DNA of 10,662 nucleotides from an uncultured Actinoplanes sp. Its GTDB lineage: Bacteria; Actinomycetota; Actinomycetes; Mycobacteriales; Micromonosporaceae. The position numbers were made by a program, and so were the translations under genes. Each line of letters opens with the position of its first letter. Position 1 is the first letter of the stretch. Shown piece after piece: positions 1-6,176 of the stretch. The notes under the pieces were generated by a model. That model ran no database searches. It was not told where the DNA came from and saw only the letters and a program-made list of their open reading frames with translations. The DNA lies in NCBI RefSeq assembly GCF_934643405.1, contig NZ_CAKUCL010000252.1, forward strand, positions 1 to 10,662, in the 5' to 3' direction.

Positions 1-978
1 GACGACGCGGTCGTGTGCCGTCTCGGCCGGCACCTCCAAGATCTCCTCTATCCGCTGCAGCGCGCCCAGGCCCGTCTGCAACTGCGTGTACGCGTGCAGC
101 GCCTGCCCCAGCGGCATGGCCAGGAAGAACAGGAACAGGATGAAGGCGACCAGGCTTCCCACGCTGATCGCCCCGGACGCGACCCGGGCGCCGCCCACCG
201 CCAGCACCAGCAGGAACGCGCCCTGGATCGCGGTGTCCGCGGCCGGCCCGACCACGGCCTCCAGCCGGGCCAGGCGCATCCCCGCGGCGTACGCGGCGGT
301 CGCGCTCCGGTCGACGGTCGCCGCCTCGCGCGCCTCGGCGCGGCCGGCCCGGATGGTGCGCGCCGCCGAGATGGCGCGCTCCACCGAGGAGGTCATCTCC
401 CCCAGCCGCGCCTGGGCCTGCTCGGAGAAGCCGCGCACCCGCCGCGACACGGTCAGCGCCACCGACAACCCCACCGCAAGCCCGGCCACCGCGACCACCA
501 GCAGGAACGGGTCGAGCACCGCCATCGCGATCAACGCGCCGGCCACCATGACGACACCGGTCACGATCTCGAACAACCCCGACGTCACGACAGCCCGCAA
601 CAGGGTGGTGTCCGCGCCGACCCGGGACAACAGGTCTCCCGTACGCCGTCGGTCGTACTCCACGATCGGCAACCGCAGCAGATGCCCCGCGAGGCGGCGC
701 CTGGTGGTCAGGACCAGGCCCTCCGCCGTACGGGAAAGCAGGTAATCGCGCAGCCCGCCGATCGCCGCGGCAGCCAGCAGGAGCCCCACCAGCAGCGCGA
801 CCGATCCGGCGACCGGCCGCCGGTCGGTGATCCCGTCCAGCACCGCGCGCACCAGCACCGGCTGGGCGAGCGACGCGCTCGCCGCGACCAACGACAGGAC
901 ACCCACCGTCAGGAGGGTGGCGCGGTGCTCGCGCAGGTACGGCACGAGCGCCCGCAGCCCCACCCGCTTGCCGTCCAT
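1..978 (-). CDS. ABC exporter, fused membrane domain and (off-window) ATPase, N-terminal part
   Basis: Partial gene: 326 residues are visible and the frame stays open to the left edge. It reads as the type I exporter membrane domain (ABC_membrane family) that normally precedes an ATPase domain in one polypeptide. Hydrophobic segments lie near residues 20-48, 58-80, 133-155, 157-176, 248-268 and 270-290, which fits six membrane helices. The stretch REYDRRRTGDLLSRV-like at about 105-120 (VEYDRRRTGDLLSRVGADT) is the typical cytoplasmic coupling region of this family. The last residues (LGALQRIEEILEVPAE, about 303-319) are the usual linker into the ATPase, so Walker motifs should lie just beyond position 1. 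The ATG at 978 is chosen because no in-frame start lies directly upstream. A GGAG sits about 14 nt upstream, a rather long spacing. Members are half-transporters forming homo- or heterodimers that export drugs, lipids or peptides. The substrate cannot be told here. Confidence 0.93.
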   Translation of the reverse strand, partial: MDGKRVGLRALVPYLREHRATLLTVGVLSLVAASASLAQPVLVRAVLDGITDRRPVAGSVALLVGLLLAAAAIGGLRDYLLSRTAEGLVLTTRRRLAGHLLRLPIVEYDRRRTGDLLSRVGADTTLLRAVVTSGLFEIVTGVVMVAGALIAMAVLDPFLLVVAVAGLAVGLSVALTVSRRVRGFSEQAQARLGEMTSSVERAISAARTIRAGRAEAREAATVDRSATAAYAAGMRLARLEAVVGPAADTAIQGAFLLVLAVGGARVASGAISVGSLVAFILFLFFLAMPLGQALHAYTQLQTGLGALQRIEEILEVPAETAHDRVV

Positions 979-1078
979 GGGCCGACAGTAGCTCCGCCGG
1001 ACGTTTGCCCCTGCCCCTTGCCGGGCACCTGCACCGATGCGATCGCTTTCGCCGTCGCGCGACCGGGGAGGGGGCGAG
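979..1078. promoter_or_regulatory. Divergent intergenic region between ABC exporter and STAS/HATPase gene
   Basis: This 100-bp gap separates two divergent starts and must hold promoters for one or both, since neither gene has another upstream neighbour on its strand. I see the ribosome binding site at 1065-1074 for the + gene and an 8-bp palindrome GCGATCGC at 1039-1046. No -35/-10 pair stands out on either strand. The regulatory role is inferred from geometry only. Confidence 0.35.
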
Positions 1079-1810
1079 GTGCCGAGTCAGCTGGTCTGCC
1101 GCCCGGAGCAGGACCTCCCGGTGGCGGTCCTCCGCGTCAGCGGCACGCTGGACCTGGTCACCGGGGACGCGTTGCAGCAGGCTGTGCGCCGCAGCCTGTC
1201 GATGCAGCCCACCCAGCTCCTGCTCGACGTGCGCGACCTGGAGATCGGCGACCCGCTCGGCCTGTCCGCCCTCGGCGCCGTCGTCTGCCAGACCTCCGAG
1301 TGGCCCGACGTCCCCATCGTCCTGTGCGGTTGCGACGCGCACACCGCCGAGATGATCGCCGCCTCGCCCGACTGCACCGACCTGCGCTACTCCCCCGACT
1401 GCGGCGCGGCCCTGGCGGCGGCGGAAACGGCACCCGCGGCGCCGAGGATCCGGGTGCGGTTGCGCCCGGTGCCGGACGCCTGCCGCCAGGTGCGCCATCT
1501 GGTCAACCAGGCGTGTACGGCGTGGCACCGCGCCGACCTCACCGCGACCGCGTCCCTGATCGCCACCGAGCTGGTGGCCAACGTGGTCCGCCACGCGCAC
1601 ACCACGATGGAATTCACCCTGGGCATCCAGGGCGGCCGCCTGAGCATGAGCGTCCGCGACGGCAGCCGCCGGCTGCCCAAGCCGGTCGACCCGACCCCCG
1701 CCGATCCCGGGGGCCGGGGCTTGCGGCTGGTACGGGATCTGACCGACGCGTGGGGAGTGCTGCCGGTCCCCGACGGCAAGGTGGTCTGGACCCGTCTGAC
1801 CGCGGCTTAG
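1079..1810 (+). CDS. STAS domain fused to HATPase (anti-sigma-type regulator)
   Basis: 243 residues from GTG 1079, placed behind a GGGGAGGGGG ribosome binding site ending 4 nt upstream. An ATG at 1037 would add 14 residues (MRSLSPSRDRGGGE) that look non-coding. Residues about 13-115 resemble a STAS fold (anti-sigma-antagonist type). Residues about 125-240 are a SpoIIAB/RsbW-like histidine-kinase ATPase: N box ELVANVVRHA (164-173), G1-type VRDGS (192-196) and G2-type GGRGLRLV (211-218). Known family members bind sigma factors or STAS antagonists and phosphorylate the latter. A fused form suggests self-contained or intramolecular regulation, which is inference. The STAS segment has DPLG (58-61) where active antagonists have D-S-S-G, so the phosphoacceptor serine appears absent. 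Eight cysteines (7, 70, 83, 85, 99, 108, 135, 146) are many for such a protein. The gene is divergent from the ABC exporter, and its stop interlocks with that of the next gene. No sigma factor gene is adjacent. Confidence 0.9.
   Translation: MPSQLVCRPEQDLPVAVLRVSGTLDLVTGDALQQAVRRSLSMQPTQLLLDVRDLEIGDPLGLSALGAVVCQTSEWPDVPIVLCGCDAHTAEMIAASPDCTDLRYSPDCGAALAAAETAPAAPRIRVRLRPVPDACRQVRHLVNQACTAWHRADLTATASLIATELVANVVRHAHTTMEFTLGIQGGRLSMSVRDGSRRLPKPVDPTPADPGGRGLRLVRDLTDAWGVLPVPDGKVVWTRLTAA
1807..1810. other. Interlocked stop codons of two convergent genes
   Basis: The four bases TTAG hold both stops: TAG (1808-1810) of the + strand STAS/HATPase gene, and TAA (read on the minus strand from 1809 to 1807) of the long repeat gene. 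The genes therefore overlap tail to tail by 3 bp with no room for a terminator between them. I found no clear hairpin within about 30 bp on either side, so transcripts probably run into one another. Confidence 0.85.
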
Positions 1811-4800
1811 CGTTTCTGTTCCGGGTTCTCCTTCTCGGCGACGGGCCGGTTGAGCTGCCCCATCTGCGGCGGTTCGAGGCGGCGGCGCCGGGGCCGCTCG
1901 ACCGCCGTCGTCCCGCTGGTGGCGGCTTCGCCGAGCGCGACGTCCTTCTCCCGGCCGGGCGTGGTCGCCCGGACCCCACCCGGCGCGCCGGCGTCGTCGT
2001 CCGTGCCGGCCTTGGGCGTCGGAGCCGCGGCATTCCGGTCGTTGCCGATCCCGGAAGCCGTTTTCCCGGCTGCGGCGCCTCGCTCCTTGCCGATCTCCGA
2101 GGCCGCCTGCGCGCGCTCACCCGGGGCTTGCCCCCTGCCGATCTGCGACGCCGGCTGCGCGAGCCCACCGGGGGCTTGCCCCCTGCCGATCTGCGACGCC
2201 GGCTGCGCGAGCCCACCGGGGGCTTGCCCCCTGCCGATCTGCGACGCCGGTCGGCCTGCGGCACCGGCTCCCGGCCCTTCGGCGGTCGCCGCGGGCGGGC
2301 GGCCGGCCGGATTCGCGGCGGCGGGTGGCCGGTTGAGCTGCCCCATCTGCGGCGATTCGAGCCGGGGCCGATTGCCTTTGCCGATGGGACGGGTGCCGAG
2401 GCCGCTCGGTCCCGCACCGGGCCCACCGCCGAACTTCCCCGGTCCGTTGCCCGGCCGAGGCGGCGTCCCGCCCGATGCGCTCGATGTGCCGGCGCCCGCT
2501 TTCGGCTCCGAGCCGCCCTGCGGCGAGCCGGTCTTCCCCAGTCCCGGGCCCAGCCGCCCCGGCCCGGACGGCTGCTCGGCGGTCAGCGCCCCGGGATCTG
2601 CCCCCGGCGCTCCACGCCCGGACGGCTGGCCGGCCCCTCGCGCCCCCAAGCTGGACTGCCCACCGACTCCCTGCGCCCCTGAACCGGACTGCCCACCGAC
2701 TCCCTGCGCCCCTGAACCGGACTGCCCACCGACTCCCTGCGTCCCCGAGCCGGACTGCTGCCCGGCTTTCGCACCCGGCGCCAGGTCCGCAGCGCCGGCC
2801 ATCGCCGGGCCACCCCGAGACAGCCCGGAGGGTTGGCCGGATCGCGGCCGGCCGAGGTCACCGCCGGCCTGCCTGGCACCCGCCTGGCCGGCGCCCGGCA
2901 CGCCGGTGCCGCCGGCCATCCCCGGACGGCTCTGCGGCAGCCCGGCCGGCTGATCGACGGGCGGTTGCCCGAGGCCACCTGGCTGACTTTCCCCCGGCTG
3001 GCTCGCAGCGGGGTGGCCGCCGCCTGCCGGTGCCGTACCGGGCGTCGATCCAGGTTGCGCCGGACCGGCGTGGCCGAGCCCGGACAGACCGGTCGGGGCC
3101 TGCCGGCCCATGCCTTGCGGTGCCGCCGGACCTGTCGACCCGGCGGACGAGTGGGGCGGGTCGGGTTGGCCGAGCCCGGAGGGCCTGGCGCCGGCCGATT
3201 GGCCGAGGCCTGACGCGGCGCCGAGGCCAGACGCACCACCGATTCCCGGCGCGCCGCCGAGTCCTGACGCACCACCGATTCCCGGCGCGCCGCCGAGTCC
3301 TGACGCGCCACCGAGGCCGGACGCGGCACCCAGACCCGACGCTCCGCCAGGTGTGGGGCCGCCCGAACGTGACGCATCACCGAGACCCGAGGCGCTGTTG
3401 ACGGCGCCCAACGTCCCGCCCGGGACCGCCGTCTCGGGAGCGGGTGGTGCGTCGGTTGTCCGGGACGCATCCGGGGTTCCGGGCGATGTGGGTGCACCGC
3501 CCGCGCCCGGGCGAGCGGCCGCCGGGCCGGGCGAGCCCGGGAGCGGCGGGCGAGGCGGGCCGGCGTTCGCTGCGGGGCGCGGCGCCGGCCGAGTGGACGG
3601 CATGAACCTCGGCGCGTCGAGCGGCCGGTTCTCCTGACGCACGATGGGCTCGAGCAGCAGCGGGTCGACGTTCGGCGGGGAGGGCGGCACGTCGAGGGCG
3701 GCCGGCCGGCCGCCGCTGGGCAGCGACACCGGCGAACCGGTCGGCGTCACGCCACTTTCCGGCGTGCTGCGGCCCGGGGCATCGGCGTTCGCGGGGGCCA
3801 CCGTCGAAGCCGGGGCGCCGGGCGCTTGTCCCGCCAGGCCGGGCGCCGGCGCGGGACCGGCAGGAACCGCAGAACCGGCAGGAACCGCAGAACCGGCAGG
3901 ACCCACAGGACCGGCAGGAGTCGCAGGACCGGCCGATGGATCAAGGAATCCCGGCATCGGACCAGGTGACACCGAGCCGGGCGCGGGCGCAGACGGCTCA
4001 GCAGCGGGCTTCAGCCCCGAAGCGGCAGCGGTGGGCACCGAACCGGGTGGCGCCACACCGGGAGGCGTCGCGACGGGGGCCGGACCAGGGGACGCAGAGC
4101 CGGGCCCTCCACCAGGAGGCGTCGCGACGGGGGCGATACCAGAAGGCGCAGCGCCGGGCGTCAAACCCGAAGCTCCAGCGCCGGGCGCCAAGCCGGAGAC
4201 CGCCGCGCCAGGTCCCAAGCCCGAGACCTCAGCGTCAGGTCCCAAGCCCGAGACCTCAGCGTCAGGTCCCAAGCCCGAGACCGCAGCACCAGGCGCCAAG
4301 CCGGACAGCCCGGCGCCAGACGACAAGCCCGACACCTCACCGCCAGGCGACAAACCCGACACCGCAGCGCCGGGTGACTGAGCTGCCGGCGCCGAGGCGG
4401 GCGATGCGGCTCCGGGCGTCGGGCTGGTGGGCGCGGCGGCGGCGGCCGAGGGTGAGGTACCGACGCCCGCCGGGCCGGGAGTGGGCGCGGCAGCGGCCGC
4501 ACCGTCGTCCGGCTGGAGCGGATCGGTGATCTTCAAGGCCGGTTGCCCGGCGCTGAGGCCGGATGGCGGTTCGGCGCCGGGCGGCAGGGCGGGTGAGGAT
4601 CCGGCGGGGGAATCCGGGCCGGACGAGGACGGCTTGCGCACCGCCGGGGTGACCAAGCCGGACGGCGCAAGGCCGGACGACGCAAGGCCGGACGACGCAA
4701 GGCCGGACGGCTGCTCGGCAGGGCCTTTGTCCGAGCTGTCCGCAGCGGGATGCCCGGGATCGCCGTCGGGGGCGGACGAGGCCGGGGATCCGGCGAACGT

Positions 4801-5304
4801 GTTCCAGCCCGCCACGCTCGGACCGGGTGGCTCATCGCCGCCGGACGGTGACTGCCATGGCGATGGTGAGAGAGCCGACGACGACGAAAGCGCCGACGAA
4901 GCGGACGGACCAGGCAAAGGAGAGGGCGACGGCGCGGAAACAGGCGACGACGGCGCGGGAGACGGCGACGGCGCGGAGGCAGGCGACGACGGCGCGGGAA
5001 CGGACGGCGGCGGCGCCGGAGCCGGCGACTCGGCAGCGCCGGCGAACGTCACGGCCACGTCCCTCGGGGGCGCCTCGAAGCCGTCCCCCGCCCGCGGCCC
5101 CCGCCCCTGCCGAGCCGCGTCCACCAAACCGGACAACTCCGCCAAGCCCGCGGCCTCGACCACCTCCGCGGCCGAGCGGCCCGCCGGGCACGGCAGGACG
5201 GCGCCGCACGCCGGGCACGGCGCGCCCGCGCTGCCGGTGTGGGCGGAGAGCACCTCCTGGGCGGTGCGCGCCAGCACGCTCTCCGGCTTCACGAAAGCCT
5301 GCAC
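1807..5304 (-). CDS. Very long repeat-rich, probably disordered protein with N-terminal CxxC motif
   Basis: About 1165 residues from GTG 5304; the preferred start follows GGGGGTTGGGGGAACA. In-frame alternatives are ATG 5397 and TTG 5424, which add 31 and 40 basic, unconserved-looking residues. Residues 1-66 look like a real small domain: VKPESVLARTAQEVLSAHT, then CPACG plus a third cysteine (C30, C33, C39), possibly metal-binding, then a predicted helix (SAAEVVEAAGLAELSGLVDAA). From about 80 to the end it is Pro/Ala/Gly/Ser-rich with recurrent SGL and GLG triplets and tandem repeats of 5, 6, 9, 11, 12 and 16 residues. The motif PQMGQLNRP occurs twice, the second near the C-terminus, which is basic (NPEQKR). 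There is no signal peptide, membrane segment or sorting motif, so it is probably cytoplasmic. The strand is supported by the 3.6-kb open frame and the structured N-terminus; long frames on the other strand are compositional mirrors. It is divergent from the small membrane protein at 5523. Function is not recognised. Confidence 0.8.
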   Translation of the reverse strand: MQAFVKPESVLARTAQEVLSAHTGSAGAPCPACGAVLPCPAGRSAAEVVEAAGLAELSGLVDAARQGRGPRAGDGFEAPPRDVAVTFAGAAESPAPAPPPSVPAPSSPASAPSPSPAPSSPVSAPSPSPLPGPSASSALSSSSALSPSPWQSPSGGDEPPGPSVAGWNTFAGSPASSAPDGDPGHPAADSSDKGPAEQPSGLASSGLASSGLAPSGLVTPAVRKPSSSGPDSPAGSSPALPPGAEPPSGLSAGQPALKITDPLQPDDGAAAAAPTPGPAGVGTSPSAAAAAPTSPTPGAASPASAPAAQSPGAAVSGLSPGGEVSGLSSGAGLSGLAPGAAVSGLGPDAEVSGLGPDAEVSGLGPGAAVSGLAPGAGASGLTPGAAPSGIAPVATPPGGGPGSASPGPAPVATPPGVAPPGSVPTAAASGLKPAAEPSAPAPGSVSPGPMPGFLDPSAGPATPAGPVGPAGSAVPAGSAVPAGPAPAPGLAGQAPGAPASTVAPANADAPGRSTPESGVTPTGSPVSLPSGGRPAALDVPPSPPNVDPLLLEPIVRQENRPLDAPRFMPSTRPAPRPAANAGPPRPPLPGSPGPAAARPGAGGAPTSPGTPDASRTTDAPPAPETAVPGGTLGAVNSASGLGDASRSGGPTPGGASGLGAASGLGGASGLGGAPGIGGASGLGGAPGIGGASGLGAASGLGQSAGARPSGLGQPDPPHSSAGSTGPAAPQGMGRQAPTGLSGLGHAGPAQPGSTPGTAPAGGGHPAASQPGESQPGGLGQPPVDQPAGLPQSRPGMAGGTGVPGAGQAGARQAGGDLGRPRSGQPSGLSRGGPAMAGAADLAPGAKAGQQSGSGTQGVGGQSGSGAQGVGGQSGSGAQGVGGQSSLGARGAGQPSGRGAPGADPGALTAEQPSGPGRLGPGLGKTGSPQGGSEPKAGAGTSSASGGTPPRPGNGPGKFGGGPGAGPSGLGTRPIGKGNRPRLESPQMGQLNRPPAAANPAGRPPAATAEGPGAGAAGRPASQIGRGQAPGGLAQPASQIGRGQAPGGLAQPASQIGRGQAPGERAQAASEIGKERGAAAGKTASGIGNDRNAAAPTPKAGTDDDAGAPGGVRATTPGREKDVALGEAATSGTTAVERPRRRRLEPPQMGQLNRPVAEKENPEQKR
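1844..2361 (-). repeat. 35-bp near-identical direct repeat pair (1844-1878 and 2327-2361)
   Basis: The two 35-bp copies differ at one base and are 483 bp (161 codons) apart, inside the long repeat gene. They encode the duplicated peptide LE[PS]PQMGQLNRP. In both places a basic stretch precedes the motif (RRRR and GNRPR in the protein). The interval between the copies holds the 48-bp tandem repeats. High DNA identity implies recent duplication, gene conversion or strong constraint on the peptide. Confidence 0.85.
2123..2250 (-). repeat. 48-bp tandem repeat (16-residue unit), two exact copies plus a partial third
   Basis: Copies at 2123-2170 and 2171-2218 are identical, and 2219-2250 matches the first 32 bp of the unit. 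They encode the unit PASQIGRGQAPGGLAQ. Degenerate relatives follow towards the C-terminus (ASEIGKER, ASGIGNDR), so the core ASxIGxxx occurs five times. Confidence 0.9.
2653..2751 (-). repeat. 33-bp tandem repeat (11-residue unit), three copies
   Basis: Copies at 2653-2685 and 2686-2718 are identical; the third (2719-2751) differs at three positions. The encoded unit is GSGAQGVGGQS. The period is a multiple of three, so copy-number change would keep the frame. Confidence 0.9.
3230..3301 (-). repeat. 36-bp tandem repeat (12-residue unit), two exact copies with degenerate flanks
   Basis: Copies at 3230-3265 and 3266-3301 are identical. They encode GASGLGGAPGIG-type units, and the same theme continues less exactly from about 3205 to 3345 (GLGAASGLG and similar). 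Confidence 0.88.
3856..3927 (-). repeat. 18-bp tandem repeat (6-residue unit), four copies
   Basis: Copies start at 3856, 3874, 3892 and 3910. The first two are identical and the others diverge by a few bases. The encoded unit is PAGSAV/PAGPVG. Confidence 0.88.
4133..4375 (-). repeat. 27-bp tandem repeat (9-residue unit), about nine copies
   Basis: This is the longest array in the gene: 243 bp with a 27-bp period. Copies at 4214-4240 and 4241-4267 are identical and the outer ones drift. The encoded unit is VSGLGPDAE and variants (VSGLAPGAG, ASGLTPGAA). Identical copies in the centre with diverged ends is the usual pattern of slippage or unequal crossover. Confidence 0.88.
4661..4705 (-). repeat. 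15-bp tandem repeat (5-residue unit), three copies
   Basis: Units at 4661-4675, 4676-4690 and 4691-4705; the last two are identical and the first differs at one base. They encode SSGLA/PSGLA, the same SGL theme as in the other arrays. Confidence 0.85.
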
Positions 5305-5522
5305 TGTTCCCCCAACCCCCGTCGAGGGCCGCGCGGGACGACGCGGTCCACGACCAAGTTCACCGCCCGCGCGGGCGATTCGCGCGATTTTCGCCATATC
5401 GGGGACGGCCACGCCGGAGGGCAAACGGGCGGAACAGCAGAAACGTCGCTTTCACGTATTCACTCGCGGTACAGGCGACATCACTTTACGTACGATATCG
5501 ATACCCCCAGGAGGTGATCCCC
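5305..5522. promoter_or_regulatory. Divergent intergenic region upstream of the repeat gene and the small membrane protein
   Basis: This 218-bp stretch (shorter if the repeat gene starts at 5397 or 5424) has its lowest GC between about 5385 and 5505, as expected of promoter DNA. On the + strand TACGAT (5491-5496) could be a -10, but the sequence 17 bp upstream (GGTACA) is a poor -35. An 8-bp palindrome CGATATCG lies at 5493-5500, and ACGTA occurs twice (5454-5458 and 5488-5492), 34 bp apart. I see no convincing minus-strand promoter. Confidence 0.4.
5509..5520 (+). promoter_or_regulatory. Extended perfect Shine-Dalgarno sequence
   Basis: AGGAGGTGATCC is complementary over all 12 bases to the conserved 3' end of bacterial 16S rRNA (GGATCACCTCCT). 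The AGGAGG core ends 8 nt before the ATG at 5523. Most genes match only 4-7 bases, so this fixes the start and suggests high translation, or unusual initiation kinetics. Confidence 0.85.
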
Positions 5523-6044
5523 ATGGACGACGTCGACCTGCACCGCGAGCAGATCCTCCGGCACGCCGGCCCCGTCATCACCGGCCGGTTCGCCGGCTAC
5601 CAGACCTCGTACACCCGGGAGGTGAGAGTGGGCCAGCCGCTGCTGGTCCTCGTCTTCCTCACCGCGAGCATCGCCCAGCTGATCGGGTCTCTGCTGCGGA
5701 TGAAGCCGAGCCGGCGCAGCTTCAAGGAACTCAAGAAGGGGCCGGAGTTCCTGGTGACGCCGGTGCGCATCCGCGATGATCTCGGCCAGGTCTACGAGGT
5801 CGAGATGCACGGGCACCTGCCACAGTCGGCGCTGCACCGCGGCGATCTAGTGCAGCTGACCACGCGGCCGCAGAAAGATCCCGTTCTGCCGGTACGGCTG
5901 ACGCAGGTCATCAACCTCACCACGATGCAGCCGCTGACCCCGCGGATCCCGACGACGTGGTCGCATCTGGGGCCGGCGCTGCTGCTGCAGGCCGTGCTGG
6001 GTGTCCTGCTCGCCGCCGCGGTCATCGGGGCCTGGCTGGATTAA
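5523..6044 (+). CDS. Small membrane protein with two membrane segments, function unknown
   Basis: 173 residues; the ATG at 5523 is fixed by the 12-base Shine-Dalgarno match. A hydrophobic segment at about 37-58 (QPLLVLVFLTASIAQLIGSLL) is followed by a basic patch (MKPSRRSFKELKKG), so by the positive-inside rule the soluble part starts in the cytoplasm. Residues 75-140 look beta-rich (VTPVRIRDDLGQVYEVEMHGHLP, then DLVQLTTR, then VINLTTMQPL) and could form a small beta-barrel or OB-like domain; this is a guess from the alternating pattern. A second hydrophobic segment closes the protein at about 150-171. No catalytic motif is visible. It is divergent from the repeat-rich gene, so both may share control, and the next + gene follows after 132 bp. 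I do not recognise a named family. Confidence 0.85.
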   Translation: MDDVDLHREQILRHAGPVITGRFAGYQTSYTREVRVGQPLLVLVFLTASIAQLIGSLLRMKPSRRSFKELKKGPEFLVTPVRIRDDLGQVYEVEMHGHLPQSALHRGDLVQLTTRPQKDPVLPVRLTQVINLTTMQPLTPRIPTTWSHLGPALLLQAVLGVLLAAAVIGAWLD

Positions 6045-6103
6045 CGCCACTGTGGACCGCGGATGAACCCAGCCGCAACCGGGTATCGCCAGGGTGCATC
6101 TCA

Positions 6104-6131
6104 CGGTTCGGCGGACCTATGGCGCCGACCG
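6104..6131 (+). terminator. Possible hairpin between the membrane-protein gene and the GCS2 gene
   Basis: CGGTTCGGCG (6104-6113) can pair with CGCCGACCG (6123-6131) around a 9-base loop, with one bulged base. There is no T-run, which is common for actinobacterial terminators but also leaves room for it to be a leader hairpin of the downstream gene. No convincing promoter was seen in 6045-6176. Confidence 0.3.
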
Positions 6132-6176
6132 GACCGATACAGCAGGGTTGAGATGTCTCGAGAGAGGTGGTGTGCG

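Noticed and set aside
13..2682. 889-codon + strand open frame spanning the left quarter
   Set aside because: It lies antisense to the ABC exporter, which has clear family motifs, and crosses the STAS/HATPase gene in another frame. Its product is an arginine/proline/glutamine-rich mirror with no domain.
2123..4705. Possible CRISPR array or non-coding satellite
   Set aside because: Repeats are directly adjacent without unique spacers, differ in period from cluster to cluster, and all periods are multiples of three in frame with one coding sequence.
1807..5304. Secreted or wall-anchored repeat protein
   Set aside because: No signal peptide, membrane helix or LPXTG-like end is visible. The N-terminus contains cysteines and charged residues instead of a hydrophobic core.
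1850..5779. Several long + strand open frames opposite the repeat gene (about 1850-2953, 2475-3401, 3110-3637, 3644-4381, 4427-5779)
   Set aside because: Repetitive GC-rich DNA keeps all frames open. None has a structured domain or convincing ribosome binding site, whereas the minus frame is continuous for 3.5 kb and begins with a structured, CxxC-bearing head behind a plausible site.
4827..6044. Start of the small membrane protein far upstream at 4827
   Set aside because: The added 232 residues are antisense to the repeat gene and compositionally random. The 12-base Shine-Dalgarno match fixes the start at 5523.
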